Notes: generated from the sequence alone by a model not told the origin. Positions 1 through 8,941 are shown, counted from the stretch's first letter. The stretch: 64,000 nt of DNA from CAZQQU01 sp964595625 (GCA_964595625.1 CAZQQU010000011.1:1-64000); one strand, 5' to 3'. Made by a program: numbers and translations.

Positions 1-2
1 CG

Positions 3-2930
3 AACACCGTCTCCGCATACGCGGAGATTACGAACAGGTTACACCTTGTCCTGACGTTTATAATATTCTGTAATGCGGTGCTGCTTTTCTCGCAAAATAG
101 GCAGGATTATTATGTAGAGATTGATTCCCTACACACCTTTAACATACTTTCTACAACGGTTAATCAGGATGAAACCCTTATCTTTGAGTTAGACAGTAAC
201 AGTAGTTTTGAGGATTTTTTAAACTCACAGGACATTTACTCTTTTGAGAAAGCGTTTCCTACGGCAGTAACGCCGAGATTACAGCGGGTTTATATTGCTA
301 AAATGGATGATAGTGTAAGTAACAATGATTTTCTTATTAGAAATGAAATATATAGGTTTACTTTAATTGACGATGAAGATGTCTTGGCAAGTGATTACGA
401 ATTGTCTTCAACGTATTATCCTGATGATTTTATGGACTATTTTGAAGATTTCCCAAATCCGGATCTTATGCTTATTAGAGCACCCTGGGCATGGACAATT
501 ACAAAAGGAGATCCAAATATATTAGTTGGTGTTGCCGATACAAAATATGATTTTAATCATGAAGATTTAACAGGTAAAATAGTTGATCATATTTTAATAA
601 ATGAAAGTAATTATAGTCATGGAACTGGTGTTGCAAGTGTTGTTTCTGCAGCTACAAATAATGGAAAAGGAATTTCGGCTATTGGATACAACACTAAAAT
701 GGTTGTTGCAAGTTGTGGCCCATTTCCAACAGGATTGACAAATGGGTTATTAACATTATCACAATATCCCGGAGTGAAAGTAATCAATTGTAGTTGGGCT
801 ATATGCGAAACAAGTCCATCTAAAGATTATTTAGATTTGGTAATGAATGAAGTAGAAAATAGTGGAGTATTGGTAATTGCAAGTTCTGGAAATGGCACTT
901 CACAGCTTTGCAATGGAGGTTTTCCAAATATGTACAGATATCCTGCTTCATATGATTCAACTATTTCAGTAACAGGAGTAGGTAACAGATACCCTATCGG
1001 TTATCATCATAATTTAGTAAACCCTGTAAACGGTCAAATATATGGCGACCGTTCATGGATGGATGTTCATCTTTTGAGACCGCACGACCCTAACAATACT
1101 TCAAGCCATACCCACAACGACAAAGTAAACGTCAGTGCTCCGGGTCATTTAGTATTGATTGCTACAGATAATTATGATGAATATCCTTCTGGCTACAGAG
1201 TAGGCACCGGCACCTCTCAATCTGCACCTATGACTGCCGGGCTTGCCGCCTTAGTTTTTGCTGCTAATCCCGATTTAAGTGCTGCAGAAGTAAAAGATAT
1301 TATAGAATCTACTACCGATGATATTTATCACATACCCTACAACCAACCCTATATCGGTTTGTTAGGAACCGGAAGAATTAATGCTTTCCGTGCCGTGATG
1401 AAAGCTCATTGTATGAGCACCGCAGCCACTCCTAACCCACAGTTGGATTTGTTGGTGCGGAATTCTCTGAATGATTTTGGAGTAGAACCGGATAATGAAA
1501 CAGGACAAGTGTATTGGAATAGTCCAGATATATGGGTACGCAACCAGCAAGATGGTACGTATATTTATGACCATCAAAACCCCGAATACAGCCCTACAAA
1601 TCCTAATTATATTTATGTACGGGTTACTAATAAAAGCTGTGTTACTTCATCAGGAGATGATATTTTAGAATTGTATTGGGCAAAAGCCAACACTTCCTTA
1701 AACTGGCCGGACTATTGGGACGGCTCAATAGTTGTAAACGGCGTACCTATGGGTGGACAAATAATACCTGCATCTATTCCTAATATCCCGGTTCTTGAAC
1801 TTGGACAAGAGGCCATTATTGAAATTCCATGGATGGTGCCTAACCCCGATGATTATATCGGCATCAATGAAAATCCTTGGCATTTTTGTCTGTTAGCCCG
1901 TATCGTTTCTACTGACGATCCAATAAGTTATACTGAGGTTGCCAGTATTGCACAAAATGTTAAGAAAAATAACAACTTGGGATGGAAAAACACTACTATT
2001 GTTAATCTTATACCCGACATGATTTCTAATAAAGGTGGCGTAGTGGGAGTTTCTAATCCTTTTAACGAAAGTAAAACTTTTAAATTAGAGTTTTTTGCTG
2101 AACCCAATGAGAGTGGCAAACCCATTTATGAAGAAGCCGAGGTGGGTGTAGTAATGGATAGTTTATTAAGAGCTGCTTGGATAGCCGGAGGTGGTCAGGG
2201 TAGTAATTATGTATTTCCCACTGCATCAAATCCCCGGTTTGTGGCTTCGGGAGACAATATGGTTTTAGATAACATCACATTACCAGCTGGTGCTTACACA
2301 ACTATGGAAGTTAATTTTAATTTTCTCATAAGTGAATTAACCCCAAAAAGAAAATTTACCTATCATGTTGCTTTAAAGGAATCCTCTACAGGAGATCTTA
2401 TAGGTGGCGAAACATATGAAGTATATAAACAACCTAGACCAATTTTTGACGCCTTAGCAGGCAATAACGAAACAATCGACAAAAACCAGTCGGTTACACT
2501 CTATGCAGACCCCATTAACGAAAATGCCGTTTATAACTGGTACGACCCCGATGGTAACCTGATTTTTACCGGGCTTGACCCGACAGTTTCTCCGATGATT
2601 ACTACTACTTACAAATTGGAAGTAATTACCGAAACCGACGGATTTAAGGATTATGACGAAGTAACGGTAAATGTCAATCCGTATCAGATAGAAAGTATGA
2701 TACCCAATCCGGCATCCTCAGAAGTTACCATTTTTTATGATGTAACAGGGGTTAGCTCGGCTTATATTATGATGGTCAATCAAACTACCAGCAATTCGGA
2801 TAATTACATCTTAGATATTGAAGAAACTTCTGTAACTATAAACACCTCTGGCTATCCTACCGGCTTATATTCAGTAATATTGGTGGTCAACGGAGATATT
2901 CAAAGCTCCAAAAATTTAGTCATTAATTAA
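3..2930 (+). CDS. Secreted S8 subtilisin-like serine protease with T9SS sorting domain, 5' partial
   Basis: Extracellular endopeptidase of the subtilase family, probably exported by Sec and the type IX secretion system. Counting from the GTG at 78, the triad is Asp154 (VGVADTKYD), His181 (SHGTGVAS) and Ser380 (GTSQSAP), with oxyanion Asn272 (SSGNG). A beta-rich region follows, then a C-terminal sorting domain opening with IPNPASSEV (about 870-950). The frame is open from base 3. The in-frame stretch just before and across 78 (LVLTFIIFCNAVLLF) is the hydrophobic core of a signal peptide, so the GTG cannot be the true start. No ATG lies upstream in frame, so the start is outside the window or was lost. 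The two next genes follow within 13 and 6 bases. Confidence 0.9.
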   Translation, partial: NTVSAYAEITNRLHLVLTFIIFCNAVLLFSQNRQDYYVEIDSLHTFNILSTTVNQDETLIFELDSNSSFEDFLNSQDIYSFEKAFPTAVTPRLQRVYIAKMDDSVSNNDFLIRNEIYRFTLIDDEDVLASDYELSSTYYPDDFMDYFEDFPNPDLMLIRAPWAWTITKGDPNILVGVADTKYDFNHEDLTGKIVDHILINESNYSHGTGVASVVSAATNNGKGISAIGYNTKMVVASCGPFPTGLTNGLLTLSQYPGVKVINCSWAICETSPSKDYLDLVMNEVENSGVLVIASSGNGTSQLCNGGFPNMYRYPASYDSTISVTGVGNRYPIGYHHNLVNPVNGQIYGDRSWMDVHLLRPHDPNNTSSHTHNDKVNVSAPGHLVLIATDNYDEYPSGYRVGTGTSQSAPMTAGLAALVFAANPDLSAAEVKDIIESTTDDIYHIPYNQPYIGLLGTGRINAFRAVMKAHCMSTAATPNPQLDLLVRNSLNDFGVEPDNETGQVYWNSPDIWVRNQQDGTYIYDHQNPEYSPTNPNYIYVRVTNKSCVTSSGDDILELYWAKANTSLNWPDYWDGSIVVNGVPMGGQIIPASIPNIPVLELGQEAIIEIPWMVPNPDDYIGINENPWHFCLLARIVSTDDPISYTEVASIAQNVKKNNNLGWKNTTIVNLIPDMISNKGGVVGVSNPFNESKTFKLEFFAEPNESGKPIYEEAEVGVVMDSLLRAAWIAGGGQGSNYVFPTASNPRFVASGDNMVLDNITLPAGAYTTMEVNFNFLISELTPKRKFTYHVALKESSTGDLIGGETYEVYKQPRPIFDALAGNNETIDKNQSVTLYADPINENAVYNWYDPDGNLIFTGLDPTVSPMITTTYKLEVITETDGFKDYDEVTVNVNPYQIESMIPNPASSEVTIFYDVTGVSSAYIMMVNQTTSNSDNYILDIEETSVTINTSGYPTGLYSVILVVNGDIQSSKNLVIN
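10..27. repeat. GC-rich perfect hairpin at the window edge
   Basis: TCTCCGC (10-16) and GCGGAGA (21-27) form a perfect 7-bp inverted repeat around the tetraloop ATAC. It is much more GC-rich than its surroundings and lies just upstream of the protease signal-peptide codons. It may be the edge of a dispersed repeat or a terminator-like stem without a U-tract. The window cuts off the left flank. Confidence 0.4.
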
Positions 2931-2934
2931 AAAA

Positions 2935-3715
2935 TAAACATCATGAAAAAATTAGCACTATTGATAATCCTTTTATTGGGTATAAAAGGCTTTTCACAAC
3001 ATCCGGAATTATTAGATAAAGAGTGGTTTCTGTACAAATTTGTAATAGAAGGAGAAGAGATAGTCCCTCCCGTAAACACGGAAGTAGGTGATGTAACGAT
3101 AAACTTTAATACTGGAGGATTTATCACCTCGGTATGCACTATACTTACAACCTATACGACTTATAATGGAGGGGATTCTTTTTTTATCGATGAAGCCTAT
3201 ATTACACCTGATTACTGTATGTTAGAAGAAAACCAACCTTTTAACTTTTTGAATCTGTCTTTTTTTACAGATTATATAGAATATGATTTTGAGTATGAAA
3301 TCACGATAGTTAATGACGAAAAAAAATTAGTAATTTATAACGCTAATGGTCACGAAGGTCATTATGGAAGTGTGCCGCTTTCCACGGAAGATTTTAACAC
3401 TACCACTGTTTCTATTTATCCCAACCCGGTAAAAGAGTTGCTGTTTATTGAAAGCAAAGAAAACATTAGCAGTATTACCATTTTTGACATCCACGGCAAA
3501 AAGGTAAAAACCGTAAACGCCCAGTCAGAGATTAACCTGGGTGGTTTGCAAAGCGGCGTGTATTTTGTAAGCATCACCTCAGAAAACGGAGGTATTTGGA
3601 CCGAAAAAATCGTAAAAAAGTAAACATCATGAAAAAATTAGCACTATTGATAATCCTTTTATTGGGTATAAAAGGCTTTTCACAACATCCTGAATTATTA
3701 GATAAAGAGTGGTTT
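2935..3715 (+). repeat. 95-bp near-identical direct repeat over two signal-peptide regions
   Basis: Bases 2935-3029 and 3621-3715 match at 94 of 95 positions (mismatch G3005/T3691). The repeat covers the short leader, the start codon, the whole signal peptide and about ten mature residues. Identity stops abruptly at the TGGTTT codons. The entry spans both copies, 686 bases apart. Confidence 0.9.
2943..3623 (+). CDS. Secreted T9SS sorting-domain protein, paralogue 1
   Basis: Secreted protein of unknown function, 226 residues. Residues 1-19 are a signal peptide (MKKLALL...GIKGFSQ). The middle is a small beta-rich domain with lipocalin-like spacing: an early DKEWFLYKF strand, then GHYGSVPLS near 140-148. 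Residues about 152-226 are a type IX sorting domain (SIYPNPVKEL, LQSGVYFVSI, final EKIVKK). It starts 12 bases after the protease stop, so it is probably cotranscribed. The DNA of its leader and signal peptide (2935-3029) is almost identical to that of the next gene, while the rest of the two proteins has diverged. I do not recognise a catalytic motif. Confidence 0.8.
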   Translation: MKKLALLIILLLGIKGFSQHPELLDKEWFLYKFVIEGEEIVPPVNTEVGDVTINFNTGGFITSVCTILTTYTTYNGGDSFFIDEAYITPDYCMLEENQPFNFLNLSFFTDYIEYDFEYEITIVNDEKKLVIYNANGHEGHYGSVPLSTEDFNTTTVSIYPNPVKELLFIESKENISSITIFDIHGKKVKTVNAQSEINLGGLQSGVYFVSITSENGGIWTEKIVKK

Positions 3716-4327
3716 TTACACCATGGCATTCTTGATGGAGAAGTATTTATGCCATATATAGCAGGAGAACTTCAATTTATTTCTGAAAATGAACGGCTAT
3801 CAATTTGGCATCCATACTGTGAAGAGGGGTTTGAAAGTCCTTTTGTGTTTACTGGTCAAAATATATTTGACATCGGAAATCCCGAAGTGGTGATTGTAGG
3901 TATTTGTGGAGGTCAAGAAGAAGTTGAATTTATGCAAAAACACTACAATATATATGGTAATGGTGAAATAGCCAAAAACCCCTTTACTTACATCATTGAA
4001 ACCGACGGCGACAATTATATGTTAACCATAGAAAACGGTAATGGGGATATTGCGGTGTATGGTAGCGTTCCCCTCTCCCAACCGGAGTTTTCGCCACTTC
4101 AAGTGATGCTCTATCCCAATCCTGTTGGGGATGTAATACAAATCCAAAGCGCCGAAACTCTTAGTCAGGTCTTGGTCTATGACATTTCCGGGAAAGTGGT
4201 CAAAGAAATGGATACAAATTCACAAAACATAGAAATTCAAGTAAATCATTTACCGTCAGGAATATATTTTATCAAACTCGAAAGTTTGTATGGTTCTATA
4301 CGTACAGAAAAGTTTATTAAAAAGTGA
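3629..4327 (+). CDS. Secreted T9SS sorting-domain protein, paralogue 2
   Basis: Tandem paralogue of the preceding gene, 232 residues. The start is placed at the ATG at 3629, which begins the same MKKLALL signal peptide and the same upstream TAAACATC as paralogue 1. An earlier in-frame ATG at 3596 lies inside the previous gene and would put a charged segment before the signal. The middle domain keeps DKEWFLHH and VYGSVPLS but otherwise differs, and has several acidic and cysteine residues (HPYCEEGF, GICGGQEE). The sorting domain starts at MLYPNPVGD (about 160) and ends EKFIKK. Function unknown; secretion via T9SS is the well-supported part. Confidence 0.8.
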   Translation: MKKLALLIILLLGIKGFSQHPELLDKEWFLHHGILDGEVFMPYIAGELQFISENERLSIWHPYCEEGFESPFVFTGQNIFDIGNPEVVIVGICGGQEEVEFMQKHYNIYGNGEIAKNPFTYIIETDGDNYMLTIENGNGDIAVYGSVPLSQPEFSPLQVMLYPNPVGDVIQIQSAETLSQVLVYDISGKVVKEMDTNSQNIEIQVNHLPSGIYFIKLESLYGSIRTEKFIKK

Positions 4328-4436
4328 ATCATGGGTTGATAGCCTTTATAAAACTGTAAAAATATACTGCTATTTATTCCCAAAAAAAGCTCTTTAGCTG
4401 TATTTTTTAGTGTTCACATATTCTAATTTTTTTGTA

Positions 4437-4466
4437 TTTGTTTCTTTCATAAAATAGGTACATTTG
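4437..4466 (+). promoter_or_regulatory. Flavobacterial promoter of gcvT
   Basis: TTTG (4437-4440), an 18-base spacer and TACATTTG (4459-4466) match the Bacteroidota consensus TTTG / TAnnTTTG. The gcvT ATG follows 24 bases later. This is the best two-box match in the window. Confidence 0.65.
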
Positions 4467-4489
4467 TACAACTAAAAAATTACCTATCT

Positions 4490-5572
4490 ATGAAAGAAAT
4501 CACTCTCTCTGCTCTACACCAATCTTTAGGGGCTAAAATGGTTCCCTATGCTGGATTTAATATGCCTGTTCAATACGAAGGAGTAACTGTGGAACACGAA
4601 ACGGTACGCACGGGTGTCGGCGTGTTTGATGTGTCGCATATGGGAGAATTTCTAGTGAGTGGGCCACAAGCCTTAGCGTTGATTCAAAAAATTACTTCCA
4701 ATGATGCTTCTAAGCTTATCGATGGTAAGGCACAGTATGCCTATATGCCCAACGAAACTGGTGGAATAGTAGATGATTTAATCATATACCGTTTTAACGA
4801 AGAAAAATACCTCTTAGTAGTAAATGCATCTAACATTGATAAAGATTGGGCTTGGATTAATAAACACAATACCATGGGAGCTGAAATCCGTAATCTTTCC
4901 GATGAGTATTCTTTATTAGCCATCCAAGGTCCCCAAGCTATAGCCTCTATGCAATCCTTAACTTCGGTCGATTTAGGAGGGATTCCTTTTTACAGTTTTG
5001 TAGTGGGGCCTTTTGCCGGAATTGATAACGTAATAATTTCTGCTACAGGTTATACCGGTAGTGGTGGTTTTGAAATCTATTGTAAAAACAGTGAAGTAGA
5101 ACAAATATGGCACCGAGTATTTGAGGCCGGTAAGGACTATGGAATCAAACCTATTGGTTTGGCAGCGCGGGATACCTTACGTTTGGAAATGGGCTTTTGT
5201 CTGTATGGAAACGATATCGACGAATCCACTTGCCCCTTAGAAGCCGGCTTGGGATGGATCACCAAGTTTACAAAAGAGTTTATTAATGCTGACGAATTAA
5301 AAAAGAAAAAAGAAGCAGGTATTACCCGTCAATTAATTGGATTTCAATTAAATGAAAGGGGAATTCCCCGGCAGGATTATGCCATTACAGATGCTTCGGG
5401 ACAGGTGATCGGCCAGGTTACCAGTGGTACTATGTCGCCTTCGTTACAACAAGGTATTGGTATGGGATACGTTCCAAAAACTTATGCCGAACCGGGTAGT
5501 ACCATTTATATTCAAATACGAAAAAATTTAGTTCCTGCGACGGTAGTTAAAACTCCTTTTTACAAAAAATAA
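4490..5572 (+). CDS. gcvT: Glycine cleavage system aminomethyltransferase (T protein)
   Basis: Transfers the methylene unit from the aminomethyl-lipoyl H protein to tetrahydrofolate, releasing ammonia, in the glycine cleavage complex. The 360-residue length is typical. Family landmarks are GVFDVSHMGEF (about 44-54), VVNASNIDKDW (about 110-120, with the catalytic-region Asp), GYTGSGGFE (from 187), the substrate-binding PIGLAARDTLRLE and a C-terminal barrel with GQVTSGTMSPSL. The start follows a strong TTTG/TACATTTG promoter. Its TAA shares one base with the ATG of the next gene (TAATG), so the two are translationally coupled. Confidence 0.97.
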   Translation: MKEITLSALHQSLGAKMVPYAGFNMPVQYEGVTVEHETVRTGVGVFDVSHMGEFLVSGPQALALIQKITSNDASKLIDGKAQYAYMPNETGGIVDDLIIYRFNEEKYLLVVNASNIDKDWAWINKHNTMGAEIRNLSDEYSLLAIQGPQAIASMQSLTSVDLGGIPFYSFVVGPFAGIDNVIISATGYTGSGGFEIYCKNSEVEQIWHRVFEAGKDYGIKPIGLAARDTLRLEMGFCLYGNDIDESTCPLEAGLGWITKFTKEFINADELKKKKEAGITRQLIGFQLNERGIPRQDYAITDASGQVIGQVTSGTMSPSLQQGIGMGYVPKTYAEPGSTIYIQIRKNLVPATVVKTPFYKK

Positions 5573-5985
5573 TGTATGCAAACGGCACTCACGGTAAAAA
5601 AATAGTCCTGTTTGATGGGGTCTGTAATTTGTGCAATGGTACCGTTGTTTTTATAATTCAAAGAGATACAAAGGACCGCTTTCGATTTGCCGCTTTGCAG
5701 TCAGATATTGGAATCCAACTCACGCAAGAATTGGGCATTGATACCACTCAAATAGAATCTATTATTTTGGTACACCAACAGCGCTATTATTATAAATCGG
5801 GTGCGGCTTTACGCATTGCTCGTGATTTAAAAGGTGCTTGGCCCTTGCTATCGGTTTTTTTAATTATTCCTCCTTTCATACGGGATGGGATTTACGATAT
5901 TATTGCCCGAAATCGTTATCGGTGGTTTGGTAAAAAGGAAAGTTGTATGATCCCTACCCCCGAATTAAAAAGTAAATTTTTATAA
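5572..5985 (+). CDS. DCC family thiol-disulfide oxidoreductase-like protein (DUF393)
   Basis: Small 137-residue protein with the family signature FDGVCNLCNG at 14-23 (Cys18, Cys21), which resembles a thioredoxin active site. It continues with the usual RFRFAALQSD strand, a YYKSGAALRIA segment and a C-terminal RNRYRWFGKKESC motif. The family is predicted to be cytoplasmic and redox-active, and substrates are not established. It overlaps the gcvT stop by one base and is therefore cotranscribed. No functional link to glycine cleavage is obvious. Confidence 0.88.
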   Translation: MYANGTHGKKIVLFDGVCNLCNGTVVFIIQRDTKDRFRFAALQSDIGIQLTQELGIDTTQIESIILVHQQRYYYKSGAALRIARDLKGAWPLLSVFLIIPPFIRDGIYDIIARNRYRWFGKKESCMIPTPELKSKFL

Positions 5986-5995
5986 TTTTATATTC

Positions 5996-6003
5996 TACTT
6001 TTG
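5996..6003 (+). promoter_or_regulatory. Promoter -7 element before the RarD-like transporter
   Basis: TACTTTTG matches TAnnTTTG and lies 32 bases before the ATG at 6035. No clear -33 TTG is present. Confidence 0.45.
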
Positions 6004-6034
6004 TAATCAATTTGGAGCCGTTGGCAGCCTGTTT

Positions 6035-6943
6035 ATGAATCTAAGATATTACCTGGCAGTTATTGGTGCTTTTACCATTTGGGGTTTTTTCAGCCTGCCA
6101 CTTCGGGCTTTACAGTCTTTTCCGGCTTTTGATATACTCATTTTTCGGGTACTCATTACTTTGGCTATCATGGGGTTGATACTGTTTTTATTTCGCCGTA
6201 AGGCAGTAAAAGAAAGTTGGAAGGAATTCACATCCATGACCCCCAAAGAACAAAAACATCTCTTAGGAATTCATTTTTTTAGTGGATTACTATTGGCCGC
6301 CAACTGGTTTTTGTTTATTTATGTTATGAATAATGTGAGTGTCAATGCCACTGCCTTGGCTTATTTGATTTGTCCTATAATGACGGTGGTGTTGGCATAT
6401 ATTTCGTTACGAGAACCTCTCACTAAATTGCAGTGGGTGGCCGTTTTCATCTGTTTGGTAAGTTGTTTATTGATGTCTATCGGTCATTTTATGGAATTGT
6501 TTTACAGTAGTATTGTAGCGCTGACCTATGCCTATTATCCTATATTACAACGAAAAAATCAACGCCTTGACCGATTTGTAGTATTGACTTTACAAGTGTT
6601 TGTAGCGGTCATTTTGTTATTGCCTTTTTATCCCTTATATGTTTCACCACTCCCCAAAACATTCTATTTTTTTGAGATTGTAATATTAATTGCGGTGGTG
6701 TTTACCATTGTGCCTTTGTATTTGACTATTTACTCATTACGTGGCCTCAATTCTTCGGCGGTAGGAATTTTTATCTACCTAAATCCGATATTCTCCTTCT
6801 TATTGGCCATTTTTTATTTTAAAGAAAATTTGTCTGTTCTACAGAGTTTTTCTTATGGCCTGATTTTAATAGGAGTAATTCTTTTTAATATCCCGTTGTT
6901 ACCTCGTAAGTTTATAAAAAGACCACCCAAAGCTGTAGTATAA
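6035..6943 (+). CDS. EamA/RarD-like drug/metabolite transporter
   Basis: Inner-membrane permease of 302 residues with about ten hydrophobic segments arranged as two EamA repeats. It opens MNLRYYLAVIGAFTIWGFFSLPLRAL, where the GxFxxWGF pattern and the phrase NWFLFIYVMNNVSVNATALAYLICP point to the RarD branch. The second repeat carries FTIVPLYLTIYSLRGLNSSAVGIFIYLNPI. Substrate unknown; RarD-type proteins are only loosely tied to drug sensitivity. It has its own upstream TACTTTTG element and is probably a single-gene unit. Confidence 0.88.
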   Translation: MNLRYYLAVIGAFTIWGFFSLPLRALQSFPAFDILIFRVLITLAIMGLILFLFRRKAVKESWKEFTSMTPKEQKHLLGIHFFSGLLLAANWFLFIYVMNNVSVNATALAYLICPIMTVVLAYISLREPLTKLQWVAVFICLVSCLLMSIGHFMELFYSSIVALTYAYYPILQRKNQRLDRFVVLTLQVFVAVILLLPFYPLYVSPLPKTFYFFEIVILIAVVFTIVPLYLTIYSLRGLNSSAVGIFIYLNPIFSFLLAIFYFKENLSVLQSFSYGLILIGVILFNIPLLPRKFIKRPPKAVV

Positions 6944-7032
6944 TTTTTGTAAGAAATCGGGTTTTAGGAAGACCACTATTTCACTTTGATTGAGGAAAAA
7001 TACACAGCTGATTTTTTATCATTTTGATTATT

Positions 7033-7060
7033 AAAAAAAAATCCCCTCTTGCTAGAGGGG
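7033..7060 (-). terminator. Intrinsic terminator of grpE-dnaJ
   Basis: CCCCTCT (7043-7049) and AGAGGGG (7054-7060) form a perfect 7-bp stem with loop TGCT. Plus-strand A-run 7033-7041 gives a U-run after the hairpin on the minus strand, 66 bases past the dnaJ stop. Confidence 0.8.
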
Positions 7061-7125
7061 AAAGACGGCTATTTTTTTCTGTAAGAAATCAGTTGATTAG
7101 CTGTAAAATAACTGACTTACCAGTA

Positions 7126-8235
7126 TTATGAAAACATATCCTTTACTTTTTCAAAGAAGGATTTGTCATTTTTTTCGGGTTTGGGTTGAAAGTTGGTATC
7201 GGTAGCCATTTTTTCAAAAAACTCGCGTTGTTCTTTATTAAGTGATTTAGGAGTCCAAACGTTTACGTGTACTAACAAATCGCCACTGCCATAGCTATTG
7301 AGTGAAGGCATTCCTTTATTTCTAAGTCGGAGAATTTTCCCGCTTTGCGTTCCCTCTTCAATTTTGATACGTACTTTTCCACTAACTGTGTCAATTTCTT
7401 TATAGGTACCTAAGGCTGCCTCGGGTATACTGATATACAAGTCGTAGTGAAGGTTATCGCCTTCGCGTTGTAGGGTAGGGTGAACCTTTTCTTCAATATG
7501 TACCAGCAAATCCCCGGGAATACCGTTCGCTGGTGCATCATTTCCTTTACCACTCACTTTGAGTTGCATACCATCTACCACACCGGCAGGTATTTTAATG
7601 GATATGGTTTCATCAGTTAGAATCATACCCTCTGCATCGGCATGGAGTGGTTTTCGGTCAATTACCTGTCCAAGACCTCCACAAACATTACAAGGGCTAG
7701 AAGTTTGCATCCTACCCAATATGGTATTCTGAATTCGGGTTACTTGTCCAGAACCATTACAATTCCCACAAGTTTTGTAGGTAGTACCTTCGGCTAATTT
7801 TTTACGTTTGACTTTAATTTTCTTCTCTACACCTTGGGCTATTTCTTCCAAGGTAAGTGCTACTTTTACCCGTAATGTACTTCCTTTTACCCGACGGCTT
7901 CCTCCTCCAAAACCACCAAAACCACCAAAACCTCCAAAGGCACTGCCAAAAATATCACCAAACTGACTGAAGATATCTTCCATGTTCATACCGCCACCAC
8001 CAAAGCCACCGCCTTCAAAGGCTTGATGCCCAAAACGGTCGTATTTGGCACGCTTGTCGGGATCACTTAATACTTCGTAGGCTTCCGCAGCTTTTTTAAA
8101 CATTTCTTCAGCCTTTTTGTCTCCCGGGTTTTTATCGGGATGGTATTGAATGGCTTTTTTGCGGTAAGCTTTTTTTATTTCCTCTGCAGAAGCGTTCTTA
8201 CTTACACCTAATATTTCGTAAAAATCTTGTTTCAT
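7126..8235 (-). CDS. dnaJ: Chaperone DnaJ with reduced zinc-finger domain
   Basis: Hsp40 co-chaperone that stimulates DnaK ATPase and delivers unfolded substrates. 369 residues: J domain 1-68 with HPD at 32-34, Gly/Phe-rich linker 74-112 (four GGF units), zinc region, then two beta-sandwich substrate-binding domains. Only two CxxCxGxG motifs are present (Cys156/159 and Cys182/185) instead of the canonical four, so at most one zinc site can form. This appears typical of flavobacterial DnaJ rather than a local deletion. grpE lies nine bases upstream, and a strong hairpin terminator follows. Confidence 0.96.
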   Translation of the reverse strand: MKQDFYEILGVSKNASAEEIKKAYRKKAIQYHPDKNPGDKKAEEMFKKAAEAYEVLSDPDKRAKYDRFGHQAFEGGGFGGGGMNMEDIFSQFGDIFGSAFGGFGGFGGFGGGSRRVKGSTLRVKVALTLEEIAQGVEKKIKVKRKKLAEGTTYKTCGNCNGSGQVTRIQNTILGRMQTSSPCNVCGGLGQVIDRKPLHADAEGMILTDETISIKIPAGVVDGMQLKVSGKGNDAPANGIPGDLLVHIEEKVHPTLQREGDNLHYDLYISIPEAALGTYKEIDTVSGKVRIKIEEGTQSGKILRLRNKGMPSLNSYGSGDLLVHVNVWTPKSLNKEQREFFEKMATDTNFQPKPEKNDKSFFEKVKDMFS

Positions 8236-8244
8236 GGTAATTTA

Positions 8245-8790
8245 TTATTGACCAACGACCACTTTGGGATGTCTGATAATTTTGTCAGCTAGACGGTATC
8301 CCTTTTCGACAACATCTACTATTTTTCCCTTTAAATCATCAGTAGGCGCTGTAATTTGAGTCACGGCATCGTGTATTTCAGAGTCAAAATCATCACCTGC
8401 TTTGACTTCGATTTCTTCTAATCCTCTTTGGACTAAAGTATTTTTAAATTTGGTATAAATGAGTTGTATGCCTTGAAATTGACTAGGATCTTCGGTTTTT
8501 TGAATTTCGAGTAAGGCCCGATCAAAATCATCTACCACTGGAAGCAATGCGTGAATAATTTCTTCACCAGCGGTTTTAATTAATTCAATGCGTTCTTTAT
8601 TGGTTCTTTTTTTATAGTTTTCAAATTCGGCAAACAAGCGAAGGTTTCGATCCTTCTCCGCCTCTAAATGTTCTTGGGATTCCTGGAGTTGAAGTTGTAA
8701 ATCTTCTACTTCCTTTTTCAGTTTAATATCCTTTTTTGTTTCTTTTTTGTTAGATGGTTCAGAAACGTTGTTGTTCTTTTTTTTACTCAT
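8245..8790 (-). CDS. grpE: Nucleotide exchange factor GrpE
   Basis: Releases ADP from DnaK. A lysine-rich N-terminus leads into a long coiled coil (about 25-80, LKKEVEDLQLQLQESQEHLEAE) and the conserved FENYKKRTNKERIEL segment. The C-terminal beta-wing contains HDAVTQI and KGYRLADKIIRHPKVVVGQ. I chose the ATG at 8790 (MSKKKNNN, 181 residues). An in-frame ATG at 8805 would add five residues and cannot be excluded. First gene of the grpE-dnaJ operon; no CIRCE element or other recognised heat-shock operator is visible upstream. Confidence 0.95.
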   Translation of the reverse strand: MSKKKNNNVSEPSNKKETKKDIKLKKEVEDLQLQLQESQEHLEAEKDRNLRLFAEFENYKKRTNKERIELIKTAGEEIIHALLPVVDDFDRALLEIQKTEDPSQFQGIQLIYTKFKNTLVQRGLEEIEVKAGDDFDSEIHDAVTQITAPTDDLKGKIVDVVEKGYRLADKIIRHPKVVVGQ

Positions 8791-8902
8791 ACCAAAAGTT
8801 TTCAAAATCCTATTTCAAATTTGTTGCCAATGATACGAATAATGTCATAATGTCACAATAAAAAATTAATACGGTTTTAAGAAAAAAAACTTTAATCTAC
8901 CC

Positions 8903-8910
8903 TAACTTTG
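8903..8910 (+). promoter_or_regulatory. Promoter -7 element of the YceI lipoprotein
   Basis: TAACTTTG fits TAnnTTTG and sits 32 bases before the ATG at 8942. No convincing -33 box. Confidence 0.45.
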
Positions 8911-8941
8911 TGGGATACAAATTTGTTAAAACTAAACACCT

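Noticed and set aside
78..80. GTG at 78 as the start of the S8 protease
   Set aside because: It would cut the signal-peptide hydrophobic core in half; the frame stays open upstream with clearly signal-like sequence.
8830..8860. Direct repeat AATGTCAT/AATGTCAC upstream of grpE as a heat-shock operator
   Set aside because: It is not an inverted repeat, does not resemble CIRCE, and occurs in AT-rich DNA where such a short repeat is expected by chance.
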